Positions 26,901 through 34,490 of a DNA stretch of 64,000 bases are shown piece after piece. Position 1 is the stretch's first letter. Each line of letters starts with the position of its first letter. The DNA lies in the NCBI GenBank assembly GCA_964570625.1, contig CAZMYW010000007.1, positions 62,001 to 126,000 of the forward strand, read 5' to 3'. The notes beneath the pieces were generated by a model, which worked only from the letters and a program-made list of their open reading frames with translations, was not told where the DNA came from and did not search any database. The translations under genes and the position numbers were made by a program. This stretch comes from JBFLXB01 sp964570625. Lineage in GTDB: Bacteria; Nitrospirota; Nitrospiria; 2-01-FULL-66-17.

Positions 26901-27048
26901 TCACCTGGACCTGGATATTGGTGACGTCGGGGAACGCGTCGATCGGGAGCCGGACGAAAGCCAAGATCCCTCCGCCGATCAGAATCGCCACCGCCAACAG
27001 AATCAGGAGGCGCTGTTTGAGCGCAAACGCAATGAGACGGTCGATCAT
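23917..27048 (-). CDS. czcA: CzcA/CusA-type heavy-metal RND efflux pump (HME family)
   Basis: A full-length 1043-residue pump that exports metal cations through the envelope. It opens with IDRLIAFALKQR and has the HME landmark DVTNIQVQVITKAPGMSPVEIEQLVTFP pattern in parts. In TM4 the sequence GIGMLVDGAVVMVEN keeps the second Asp and the Glu of the proton relay, but the first relay Asp of C. metallidurans CzcA is Gly here. That differs from the zinc-type relay, so the metal cannot be named. ATG lies 2 nt after the czcB stop. Confidence 0.93.
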   Translation of the reverse strand: MIDRLIAFALKQRLLILLAVAILIGGGILAFVRLPIDAFPDVTNIQVQVITKAPGMSPVEIEQLVTFPLEVDLMGLPKKTELRSISKFGISVITVVFEDGTDIYWARQTVLERFLQAKEKLPPGVESMLGPISTGLGEVYQYRLHGPKYDLTDLRTLQDWVVRPMLRTVPGVADVNSLGGLPKEYQVLVDPDRLKNFGLTLRQVFEAVERNNANVGGGFIRHQEEQFVVRGLGMIRNVDDIRNIVVASERGTPIFLRDVAEVGIGARTRYGGVTYEGKGEAVEGLVLMLMGGNSREIVTNVKTKVDEINRVLPADVSIVPFYDRTELVNRAIWTVEKALLEGAVLVVAVLIVFLGNLRSAVIVSLMLPLSILFTFVLMKGLGLSANLMSLGGLAIGIGMLVDGAVVMVENIYRHLSEKQARGGSTMHHILEAAREVGRPVLFGILIIIVVFLPLFSLTGVEGKMFKPLAFTVAFAMFGSLILSLTLVPVLCSLLFAAGVKEREPWLVRRLRERYRRMLEVALAHPKKLVGGAVGLLVGALVLFPFIGKEFVPTLDEGDIVINVTRLPSISLDDSLRINGEVERALMQFPEVKTIVTRTGTDEIGVDPMGPELSDIFIILKPEREWTVGTKDELKEKMREAMDRIPGIAYVFSQPIQMRVDEMLAGVRAQIAVKIFGEDMQILAETATRIERVLRGIPGAVDVRSEQVSGQYFLEIEADRQALARYGINVADLNEVVETAIGGKVATEVVEGQRRFGVLVRFPEAVRGNVESVENLTVSAPDGARIPLKQLATIRVAEGPVQINREEGSRRIVIEANVEGRDIASFVAEGQQRIAKAVELPSGYYVTWGGQFENQQRAMQRLAIVVPVALFLIFLLLFTAFNALRHAFLILANIPFALIGGIVALFLSGLYLSVPASVGFIALFGVAILNGVVLVSTFNQLRQEGMTLEEAVRVGSERRLRPVLMTALVASLGLVPLLLATGPGSEVQKPLAVVVVGGLLTSTALTMLVLPALYRWIEGRREQRFGPVAPALRVSEPEPAVTGD

Positions 27049-27050
27049 GG

Positions 27051-28253
27051 TCAGCCCGCCTCCATCTCGGTTTTCTTCATGTCCGATTTGAGGCGGAAGC
27101 TCCCGGTGGTCACCACCTTTTCCCCCGGCTCAACGCCCGCCCGAATCTCGGTACGGTTCCCGGCTGTCCGCCCGACCGTCACCTCGCGAACCGCAAACAC
27201 GCCCGGTGCTTGTTCCACAAACACGAGGGAGCGTTCACCGTCGCGCTGCACGGCCTCGGCCGGAACCGTCACCACCTCGCCGGCCTCGTCGGTCAGAAGA
27301 TTGACCTGGGCCAGCATGCCCGGGTTGAGCGTTTCACCGCGATTGGGAAGCACGATCCGCACCATGAGGGTCCGTGTCTGCTCATCTAGGGCCAGGCCAA
27401 GCGTTTTCACCCGGCCCGAAAAGATCTGGTCGGGATACGCCTGGACACGGACCTCGGCCGATTGTCCCGCCCGTACCCGCGCAAGATCACGCTCGTGGAC
27501 ATTGGCCTCGACCCATACGACCGAAAGATCCGCAACCAGGTAGAGCATCTGCGTCGGCTCGACCCCCGCGCCGGTCATGGCCTCTTGGCGCACCACCACG
27601 CCGGACAGGGGCGACACCAGTGGCATCGCGGTCTCCACCGCGCCGGTCTCGCCGAGCCGCGCCACCGCCTCTTCCGTGAAGCCCAGAATGGTCAGATGAT
27701 GTGTGGCCTCTTGGACGGCGGCCCTGGCGCGTAACGCTTCACCCTCGAGGCGCTGGACCTCGCCGCGGCTCACGCCCTTCTTGTCGAACAACACCTTTGC
27801 CCGTTCGAACGCCCGATCGGCCACGTCACGCTCGGCCGCGGCGCGGAGGTAGTCGGACTGCGCCCGTCCGATCTCCGGGCTTTCAATAAAGGCCAACGGC
27901 TCGCCCTGCTTCACCCGGTCTCCGATATTCGCGCGAAAACTCTTGACCCGCCCGGCAATCGGCGCGCTGACGCGGGCAAACCGGTTCTGGTCGTACGTCA
28001 CCCGCCCACTCATTTGAAGCGGAAGTTGAAGACGGCTTTTCGTGGCCGGTTCGGTCTTGAGACCAATCGCGGCCATGGCGTCGGGCGTCATCCGCAGCGT
28101 CGTGACGCCGCCACCATCAGGAGCGACGGGCTCGGATTCGGCGGCTTGCGTGTCACGGGATTCCGAGCCACCCAGCACCACCAACGCGAAGAGGCTCGCC
28201 ACGGCCACCGGAATCATCCTTCGCCCCAAACTCAGGCACCTGTTTCTCCACAT
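27051..28253 (-). CDS. czcB: CzcB/CusB-type periplasmic adaptor
   Basis: A 400-residue membrane fusion protein with signal or anchor sequence (MIPVAVASLFALVVLGG), lipoyl halves (ARVSAPIAGRVKSFRANIGDRV, then AMPLVSPLSGVVVRQEAMTG), an alpha hairpin and a barrel domain. No N-terminal His/Met-rich metal-binding extension is seen. The ATG at 28253 follows GAAGGAG; another ATG at 28304 overlaps the upstream stop (ATGA) but gives a poor signal peptide. Confidence 0.92.
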   Translation of the reverse strand: MWRNRCLSLGRRMIPVAVASLFALVVLGGSESRDTQAAESEPVAPDGGGVTTLRMTPDAMAAIGLKTEPATKSRLQLPLQMSGRVTYDQNRFARVSAPIAGRVKSFRANIGDRVKQGEPLAFIESPEIGRAQSDYLRAAAERDVADRAFERAKVLFDKKGVSRGEVQRLEGEALRARAAVQEATHHLTILGFTEEAVARLGETGAVETAMPLVSPLSGVVVRQEAMTGAGVEPTQMLYLVADLSVVWVEANVHERDLARVRAGQSAEVRVQAYPDQIFSGRVKTLGLALDEQTRTLMVRIVLPNRGETLNPGMLAQVNLLTDEAGEVVTVPAEAVQRDGERSLVFVEQAPGVFAVREVTVGRTAGNRTEIRAGVEPGEKVVTTGSFRLKSDMKKTEMEAG

Positions 28254-28300
28254 AGACCACTCCTTCGTTGCGGTGTCGATTGAGATCGTGGTTGGCACAG

Positions 28301-29599
28301 TCATGGTGACGTTCCCGGCGGCACCGGCTCGGTTCCCACGGCCCGTTCGAGCAACGCCACGTTGACGTGATATTCGAAGAGGATCTGGTGCGCGCGAAGT
28401 TGGGCCTCGCTGAACGCGCGTTGGGCGTCGAGCAGTTGCAGCAGACTGGTGGCCCCTTCCTCGTACAACGCCTCGGCGATCGTGAGGGACTCCTGGGTTC
28501 GAGGCAACAAATGCAAGCGGACCGCCTCGGCCCGCTCGGCGCTCACCCGGGACTGCTCCAACGCGGTCTCGATCTCGGCCCGGATCACGCGCTCCTGCTG
28601 CTGGACCTGTGCCTCGGCTTGCCTGAGATCGGCCTGGGCCAGTGCAATACCGCCTCGGTTCCAGTTCCAGACGGGCAGGGTGATTCCGAGGCCAAACCCG
28701 AACGTGGAGAGATCCTCCGCGCCCTGGACTCCTGCGCTGTATTCGGACTGGAGCCCCACCGTCAGATCGGGGTAGCGTAGGGCACGATTGAGCTTCACCT
28801 CGCTGTCAGCGCGACGCCGAAGAGCCTGGACCGCCGCCAGATCCGGTCTGGCGGCCAACGCCCGCTCGATCAGACGATCGGCCGGAAACGCAGGCCCTGC
28901 AGGAAGCCGATCAAGATTGTGTTCGAGCGAGCCTTGGACCTCCACCGGCCCTTCCAGGCCGACCATGAGGCCCAACCGCCTCTTGGCCGTGGCCAAAGCC
29001 ATGCCCGCCGACGCCGTGTCGTCTTCGAAACGAAGGGCCTCGACTTGGGTGCGAATCAGATCCGCTTCCGGGATCTGTCCCTGTTCGAAGCGCGATTCGG
29101 TGATCGCGACCACCTCACGAAACCGCTGGAGGTTGGTGTCGGTTGTCTTCACATGTGCTTGAGCCAGCAGGACTTCGTAGAAGGTCTTCTTCAGTTCAAA
29201 CACCAAGAGGCGTACCGTGTCTTGAAATTCTGCTCGCGCTTCCTCGACTCCGGCTCGGCCGGCGGACACCCGATGTCGCCGCTTTCCGAATCCCTCAATG
29301 ATCTGATCAATCCGGTGGTACCGGATATTGTTGGCCTCTCGCTCAAATCCGCCTGAAAGCCCTTCCTGGTTGAACTTATATTCTGGGTTGGGGTACGCGG
29401 CGGCAAGGAGTTGATTCGCCTCCGTCCGATCCAGACCAAACCGGCTCACCAGCACGTCGATATTGCGCTCCAGAGCTAACTCCACCGCTCGGTCGACGGT
29501 CAAGCCCGCGGCGACGTCATCAATGGCTCCCAACGAGGGCTCAGCCCCGCTCGTCGCAAGAAAAATCATCCCGAACCAGATTGCTCTTGCGTGTTTCAT
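28301..29599 (-). CDS. czcC: CzcC/TolC-type outer-membrane efflux protein
   Basis: A 432-residue outer-membrane factor with two repeats of long coiled-coil helices (TVDRAVELALERNIDVLVSR, then ARPDLAAVQALRRRADSEVK). Signal peptide ends near SLGAID. ATG at 29599 follows AGGAG. It completes a czcCBA operon in the usual order, and might also serve the HAE1 pump at 11280, which lacks its own channel. Confidence 0.92.
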   Translation of the reverse strand: MKHARAIWFGMIFLATSGAEPSLGAIDDVAAGLTVDRAVELALERNIDVLVSRFGLDRTEANQLLAAAYPNPEYKFNQEGLSGGFEREANNIRYHRIDQIIEGFGKRRHRVSAGRAGVEEARAEFQDTVRLLVFELKKTFYEVLLAQAHVKTTDTNLQRFREVVAITESRFEQGQIPEADLIRTQVEALRFEDDTASAGMALATAKRRLGLMVGLEGPVEVQGSLEHNLDRLPAGPAFPADRLIERALAARPDLAAVQALRRRADSEVKLNRALRYPDLTVGLQSEYSAGVQGAEDLSTFGFGLGITLPVWNWNRGGIALAQADLRQAEAQVQQQERVIRAEIETALEQSRVSAERAEAVRLHLLPRTQESLTIAEALYEEGATSLLQLLDAQRAFSEAQLRAHQILFEYHVNVALLERAVGTEPVPPGTSP

Positions 29600-29710
29600 T
29601 CGAACGCTCCTGTGCGAGTCCGCGTACGTTCGATCCGAACCAGACGGCAAAACGCGTCATAACGCGCTGACTACGCGTCTGTCGAAATCACATCGTGAAA
29701 ATGGAGAAAT

Positions 29711-30109
29711 TTAGAAAAAAGAACGAACGGGGGGAGCGCGTGAGGTGTTCGAGGAATCGAGGACGCTGGCCGGTGGCGACCCCTCCACCTGGATCTGCCG
29801 CCGAGTCAAGGAGACTAGTCGGAGCGCGCCCGCCGGAGAAACCGCTCCCCCGACCGTTGGCACAGGTGTCGGACCGTGGATCGAAGCGAGCTCATATCCG
29901 AGGCCATGCGAGACTACGAGCGCCTGGCCCGCAGCCGAAGGTTGCGGGTCTTCCGGATAGTGAGCGACCGGTTCGGAGGAGAACACGGAGTGAACAACCA
30001 CGGGATGGACGTGATCACCCGTATGAGACCAGGGGTCCACCGCGTGAGCATGGACGAACGGCAGGGCAACCAGCGCGAGCCCTGCGCTCCACACAGTAGC
30101 GAGGCGCAT
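29711..30109 (-). CDS. Small His-rich periplasmic protein, unknown
   Basis: A 132-residue protein with a signal peptide ending in PFVHAHA and a mature N-terminus with several His (DPWSHTGDHVHPVVVHSVF). His density and its place directly ahead of czcCBA suggest metal binding, possibly a periplasmic metal sensor or chaperone, but no family is recognised. The start at 30109 is supported by TTGACG near the complement of 30168 with a TAGTAT-like -10, which makes the alternative ATG at 30145 lie in the promoter. The C-terminal half is Pro/Ser-rich. Confidence 0.55.
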   Translation of the reverse strand: MRLATVWSAGLALVALPFVHAHAVDPWSHTGDHVHPVVVHSVFSSEPVAHYPEDPQPSAAGQALVVSHGLGYELASIHGPTPVPTVGGAVSPAGALRLVSLTRRQIQVEGSPPASVLDSSNTSRAPPVRSFF

Positions 30110-30228
30110 CTCTCTACGAAAACGACGCAACACGGGCGTCACCATACTATGGGCTGGAATGCCACGTCAACAGGCGCATCTTGTTGTGTGTAACTTACGC
30201 TATGACGGCGGCCAGCCACTAAGCAACC

Positions 30229-31215
30229 TTACGGAGCAAGCCGCACGTTGGCCGGATCGATACCCTTCAGAGCCGAAGCGTCTCCGCCCAGCACGCGCGC
30301 CATGGTCTCGACGTTTTCCTTCATCATGCCCACGTAGGTATGTCTCGGATCATCCAACTCGCCGGGCAGGTCGTCGTCGCGCAGGGTGTCGATGAATTTC
30401 ACCTTGGCTTCGCGGCCGATCTGATCGAGCACTTTGCTGGGAAAGACTTCAGAGCCGAAAATCGCGGGCACGGCCTCGGCCTTGAGCTGCTTGATCAAGG
30501 CGACCATGTCCTGCGGCGTGGGTTGAGCGAAGTCCGAGGGCTGGACCGCGCCGATCACTTTGCAGCCGTAGCGCGGGCAGAAATACGCCCACGAGTCGTG
30601 ATACGTAACCAGCTTACGATTTTTCTCCGGAATGGTCTTCATCACGGCCATGATAGCCTCATCAAGCTGCTTGAGCTTACCCTGGTATGCCATGGCGTTC
30701 GCTTCGTAGGCCGCTTTGCTGGCGGGATCGACCTTCACCAATGCCTCGCGCACCAGCTCCGCGTACTTCATGGCGTGCGAGACGTTCAGCCACAGGTGGG
30801 GATTCGGGTCGCCCTTGTCCGCGGGAAACGAGAAATCGAAGACCCACTCTTTCCGTGAGATAGTCTGATCGCCTAACTGCACGACCAGCGCGGTTTTCTT
30901 CTTGTTCGCCGCGACCAATCCCATGGTCGGCGCTTCGAGATGCAATCCATTCAGCACGATCAGATCAGCCTTGGCAATGTAGATCACGTCGGTGGGCACC
31001 GGTTCGAATGTATGTGAATCAGCGCCTTCCGGAATGAGCCCACGCAGATCAACGTGTGGTCCGGCGACGTTGAGCACGATATTGGTGATCGGCGCCACGG
31101 TGGTGAGCACCTTGATCTTCTTGCCGGTTTCTGCAGCCGTCGCGTGTCCCACCGCCATGGCCGCCATGAGGACCCCGAATCCGAGCCACTTCGCCCACCA
31201 TCTGCTCAACACCAT
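30229..31215 (-). CDS. Metal ABC transporter substrate-binding protein (copy 3, no own permease)
   Basis: A 328-residue cluster A-I binding protein. Signal peptide ends near ATAAET; ATG follows GAGGAGGAATAGC. Ligand candidates are His in GADSHTFEP, His in DPNPHLWLN, His in TYHDSWAYF and a late Asp/His region (DDPRHTYVG). No permease or ATPase gene is attached. It follows a porin gene by 15 nt, so the pair is a porin plus binding-protein unit that must share a transporter. Intact NikR and a decayed nikR lie close by; nickel is possible but not shown. Confidence 0.9.
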   Translation of the reverse strand: MVLSRWWAKWLGFGVLMAAMAVGHATAAETGKKIKVLTTVAPITNIVLNVAGPHVDLRGLIPEGADSHTFEPVPTDVIYIAKADLIVLNGLHLEAPTMGLVAANKKKTALVVQLGDQTISRKEWVFDFSFPADKGDPNPHLWLNVSHAMKYAELVREALVKVDPASKAAYEANAMAYQGKLKQLDEAIMAVMKTIPEKNRKLVTYHDSWAYFCPRYGCKVIGAVQPSDFAQPTPQDMVALIKQLKAEAVPAIFGSEVFPSKVLDQIGREAKVKFIDTLRDDDLPGELDDPRHTYVGMMKENVETMARVLGGDASALKGIDPANVRLAP

Positions 31216-31230
31216 GCTATTCCTCCTCGA

Positions 31231-32535
31231 TTAGAAAAATGCTTGGAACCGGATTCCGTACACCACGATCGGATCGATCGAACGATCACCACCCGCATTC
31301 GTGATGTATTGAAAGTCAGGCGACACCGCCGCGCCAATCAACGCTCCGTCGCCCGACAAAACGTACCGATAATAGGCCTCCAGATAGCCCTCATTCGCAT
31401 CAAATTGGGGTTTGCCAGCAGCAGCCTGAGTGACTTGATACTCATCCCCGATCATCGTGAGGCCGTAACCGAGTCCGAAGGCGTCATGCGGTCGGTTGAT
31501 TCGGGCGCCCCCTACTTGGAGGCCAGCCGAGGTCGACCGGTCGAAAAATGCTACGCGGTCGTCTTGAACTCCGTATCGCCCCCAGACCCCGATGTGCTCG
31601 GAGACGGACTGGTCAAAGTTGAAACCCCAGCCGCGATTCCGAAAATCCGGATCGACCGAAAACGCCGGGTCGTGGTGGCGATGGTTCTCCCACACGAAGA
31701 ACCGGTACGTGCCTTTACGGCCGAACGGATCGAGAGCAAGGTCGACCTCCGCCATCGACCAGGGTCGCGTAAACATCTCGCGGTAGTCCCCGTCGCCCTC
31801 CATCACACCGACGATCACGTCGACGCGTTCAGCCGGCTGGATCTCCAGCACACCCCCGAACCCGTAGAAGTTTCCGGTTCCTCCGAACTCGAGCGCCGGA
31901 TTCGTCCCGAAAATCGGCGCAATGAACTGAGTGCGTTCGCTGTTTGCGTAGGCATTGCTATCGAAAAACGCCGTGGGATCGTACTGGCCAACGGTCAGCT
32001 CGACGCGCTCGTTGAGCCAGTGGTGATGGTAATACGCCTGATCCAGGTGGACCGCCGTCTGCACCTCAAATGTTTCGATGTCGTTGTTGGAACCGGTCGG
32101 ATTGCCGTTCGGCGCGACAAATACCGGGAAGAACTGAAACCCCTGCCCCTGGGCGAGATCGAGATGCAGTAGCACCAACCCGGCGTCGCTCACCTGGTGC
32201 TCAAAAAACAGATCCACCGACAGCGTTCCTTCCGATTGCGCACCGGGGGCAACTGAGGGGGTTGTCTGGCCAATGATCGTGATGTCGCCGTCAAGCTTCG
32301 TCTTTGTGAGGGCATGAAGGGGGTGCGGCCTGTGCCCTTCTCGATCCTCCGAAACCCCGTCTGCGGCGCTGTCCAGGCCCTCGAGCGCCTTGACGCGCTC
32401 GTCGATCTCTTCCAGTTTCTCTCGGACATCGTCCGACCGAAAGTCCTCCGGGGCGGCCACCGCTGAACCGGAGAGCAGAGCCGCCAACGCCGCTAGGCCT
32501 ATCCACCAGCGCGGTAAGTGATTCCTCAGGAACAT
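31231..32535 (-). CDS. Outer-membrane porin-like protein (copy 2)
   Basis: A 434-residue beta-barrel protein with signal peptide (SGSAVAAPED), a short coiled-coil segment (VREKLEEIDERVKALEGLDS) and a barrel ending in FQAFF. It resembles carbohydrate-selective OprB-type porins in the AYYHHHWLNERVELTVGQYDP region. ATG at 32535 follows GGAG; an ATG at 32553 has no ribosome site. It is the first gene of a unit with the copy-3 binding protein, and its promoter region is AT-rich with possible operators. Confidence 0.8.
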   Translation of the reverse strand: MFLRNHLPRWWIGLAALAALLSGSAVAAPEDFRSDDVREKLEEIDERVKALEGLDSAADGVSEDREGHRPHPLHALTKTKLDGDITIIGQTTPSVAPGAQSEGTLSVDLFFEHQVSDAGLVLLHLDLAQGQGFQFFPVFVAPNGNPTGSNNDIETFEVQTAVHLDQAYYHHHWLNERVELTVGQYDPTAFFDSNAYANSERTQFIAPIFGTNPALEFGGTGNFYGFGGVLEIQPAERVDVIVGVMEGDGDYREMFTRPWSMAEVDLALDPFGRKGTYRFFVWENHRHHDPAFSVDPDFRNRGWGFNFDQSVSEHIGVWGRYGVQDDRVAFFDRSTSAGLQVGGARINRPHDAFGLGYGLTMIGDEYQVTQAAAGKPQFDANEGYLEAYYRYVLSGDGALIGAAVSPDFQYITNAGGDRSIDPIVVYGIRFQAFF

Positions 32536-32574
32536 GGTTGTCTCCGGGCTCATGATCGTATTACGACTATGATA

Positions 32575-32603
32575 TAAATAGCACTACTCCTATTCAGTGT
32601 CAA
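32575..32603 (-). promoter_or_regulatory. Sigma70-type promoter of the porin/binding-protein unit
   Basis: On the minus strand TTGACA (complement of 32598-32603), a 17-bp spacer and TATTTA (complement of 32575-32580). The surrounding 100 bp are much richer in AT than the rest of the window. Two imperfect direct repeats beginning GAGTAG, 36 bp apart, cover the -35 upstream region and the spacer/-10, and could be binding sites for a regulator such as NikR. Confidence 0.65.
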
Positions 32604-32712
32604 TAATATAATAATCGTGCTACTCAATAATCCTAGGAATCACCTGATATTTAAATCGTTTTAAATCGAGTTGCCGTTAAGTCTTAGAGGAGGATGTGCA
32701 GGAAGTGGTGCC

Positions 32713-32790
32713 CTAGAGGTCTTTCCCGGTCGTGGTCATCGTGAACTCCCCGTGTTTGGCCCCCTTAGCGCCATCAGGCGGTCAGCGGGG
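32713..32790 (-). pseudogene. Remnant of the 3' end of a second nikR gene
   Basis: Read leftward, ADRLM, a one-base shift, then GAKGAKHGEFTMTTTGKDL and a TAG match the end of the intact NikR at 34041 (ADRLIGTKGVKHGKFTMTTTGKDL). Only about 25 codons remain. The rest of this former gene is replaced by the end of the Rieske gene. Confidence 0.75.
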
Positions 32791-32808
32791 GGGGGAACCA
32801 GCCGAACG

Positions 32809-33846
32809 TTACGTCATCCAGCGCAGCGTGGTCTTTTCCGGAACTGGATGGACCAACTTCTCCCGGCCGTCGAGCTGGTCCTGGTGATACTTCTTCAAAC
32901 GCCGATACCACACCGCCAGTTGATCGGAGTCGCTGCTCAAGTTCATCGTGGGCCGACGAGCGAACCCACGTTCCTGAAGTTCGACGATCTCACGGTCCTG
33001 GCCGAGGGCCTTCATTGCCAGGCGTTTGGCCAGCCACGCCAGCGGAGCCCATGCCCGCATGAAGTTCCATCCCATGGTGAAGTCCAGGCGAGTCGTGGTC
33101 TCGGTCAGCGGCGTGACCACCACCATGATGGCCCCCCAGCGCGCGCCCACCTCGAATGTTTCCACATGGATGCCCGGCATCAGAAAATCAATCGTGGTCT
33201 TGGCAGGCGCCAGCCTAGGGGTCAACATCCGGAACACAATCGTGTTCGGCAGGACGGCCCGATGATTCACGGTTCGAAAGCCCAGATCCAGGCGCGTGAA
33301 TTCCTTTTCCTTGAGTTTCGGGACGTGCCGCTGACGAAAGATCCCGTGGTGTACGAACGGCACGTGCGCGGGGTCGATGAAGTTGTCCACGGCCAAGTCC
33401 ATTCTCGCGTTGACCGGTAAGGATATGCGGAGCAGGCGGATCTGACTGCGGTCGGCCGGTACCGGGAACATGGGCGGGGGACCAGCGGGTTTGGGATGAT
33501 CATCGGTGCCGATGTAGACCCAAATCCAGCCGTCTTGTTCGGCAACAGGAAACGATGGGACCGATGATGCGTTGGGGAGTTCCCCATCGGCAGCCGATGG
33601 CACCTCGAGACATTCCCCACAGGACGAAAATCGCCAACCGTGATACCGGCAGCGAATCGAATCGCCCTCTTGCCACCCGGCGGACAGGGGAACTCCGCGA
33701 TGGGCACAGCGATCCTCCAGCGCGTGCACGGCGTTCAACCGATCGCGAAAAAGGACGATCGGCCGATTGCACAGCGTCACGGCAGTGGGTGTGCCGGCCC
33801 TCACCGTCCCTGCTTCGCCCGCAACGTACCAAAATCCGGTCAGCAT
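32809..33846 (-). CDS. Rieske-type non-heme iron oxygenase
   Basis: A 345-residue oxygenase subunit. The Rieske [2Fe-2S] ligands are CAHRGVPL and CRYHGW near residues 46-67. The catalytic iron site is DNFIDPAHVPFVHHG, giving the two His, with an Asp expected later. The C-terminal domain is like those of pheophorbide a oxygenase and vanillate-demethylase-type enzymes. Start at 33846 follows GGAGCGGT. No reductase gene is adjacent. Given the PCP_red genes nearby, a tetrapyrrole-like substrate is thinkable, but this is only inference. Confidence 0.88.
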   Translation of the reverse strand: MLTGFWYVAGEAGTVRAGTPTAVTLCNRPIVLFRDRLNAVHALEDRCAHRGVPLSAGWQEGDSIRCRYHGWRFSSCGECLEVPSAADGELPNASSVPSFPVAEQDGWIWVYIGTDDHPKPAGPPPMFPVPADRSQIRLLRISLPVNARMDLAVDNFIDPAHVPFVHHGIFRQRHVPKLKEKEFTRLDLGFRTVNHRAVLPNTIVFRMLTPRLAPAKTTIDFLMPGIHVETFEVGARWGAIMVVVTPLTETTTRLDFTMGWNFMRAWAPLAWLAKRLAMKALGQDREIVELQERGFARRPTMNLSSDSDQLAVWYRRLKKYHQDQLDGREKLVHPVPEKTTLRWMT

Positions 33847-33911
33847 ACCGCTCCTTGTCAGATCCCCGCTCAAGTCTCGCGCGGATCTAAACCCCGAGGC
33901 CGCAGAGGCTC

Positions 33912-33940
33912 ACCATATCACAGAGAAGGAATTACGGTAA
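33912..33940 (-). promoter_or_regulatory. Possible promoter of the Rieske oxygenase gene
   Basis: On the minus strand TTACCG (complement of 33935-33940), 17 bp, TATGGT (complement of 33912-33917), giving a leader of about 60 nt. Moderate match only. The rest of 33847-34040 holds no gene that can be supported. Confidence 0.4.
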
Positions 33941-34040
33941 GGTGTGGGTGAGCTAAGCTAGAGGGGCTGGTAAGAGTGAGTTCATTCACAGGTGATGAGT
34001 GGACGCCGACCGGTTCAATCGCGCCACACCGGCGATCGCG

Positions 34041-34475
34041 TCACAGATCTTTCCCAGTTGTGGTCATGGTGAATTTTCCGTGTTTGACGCCTTTCGTTCC
34101 GATCAAGCGGTCGGCCACGTTCTTGACGTCCCGGCTCTTGCCTTGGACGACCAGGACCTCAAGGCAGTTGTGCTCGTCCAGGTGAATGTGCAGGGTGGAG
34201 CGAAACAGCTTCTGAAACTTGTGCTGAAGGTCCGTCAACGTATCCGCAAGCTCGCGGACTTCGTGATCGAAGACGATCGTAATGGTGCCGATAATGTCGC
34301 GGTTCTCGTCCCACTGTTGCTCGACCAGGGAATCGCGAATGAGGTCGCGGAGCGCCTCCGAGCGGTTGGTATAGCCCTTCTGATCGATCACCCGATCGAA
34401 GCGCTCCAGCAGGTGCGCTTCAATTGATACTCCGAAGCGCTGGAGCGGGCCGCCGTGGTCGGCGCTGTCATGCAC
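34041..34475 (-). CDS. nikR: NikR-family nickel-responsive repressor
   Basis: A 144-residue ribbon-helix-helix plus ACT-domain regulator. The N-terminal strand RFGVSIEAHLLERFD and helices bind DNA. His85, His96, His98 and Cys104 keep exactly the spacing of the E. coli NikR high-affinity nickel site (His76, His87, His89, Cys95). No nickel transporter or hydrogenase/urease gene is in the window; the closest candidate target is the porin/binding-protein unit at 30229-32535. It lies 15 nt before the four-repeat PCP_red gene on the same strand. Confidence 0.92.
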   Translation of the reverse strand: MHDSADHGGPLQRFGVSIEAHLLERFDRVIDQKGYTNRSEALRDLIRDSLVEQQWDENRDIIGTITIVFDHEVRELADTLTDLQHKFQKLFRSTLHIHLDEHNCLEVLVVQGKSRDVKNVADRLIGTKGVKHGKFTMTTTGKDL

Positions 34476-34490
34476 AGGGACGGCTCCGGT

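Noticed and set aside
24223..27543. Plus-strand open frame of over 1100 codons
   Set aside because: It lies antisense to czcA and czcB, is extremely rich in His, Arg, Asp and Gln, and has no domain. Such frames are a by-product of GC-rich codon use on the opposite strand.
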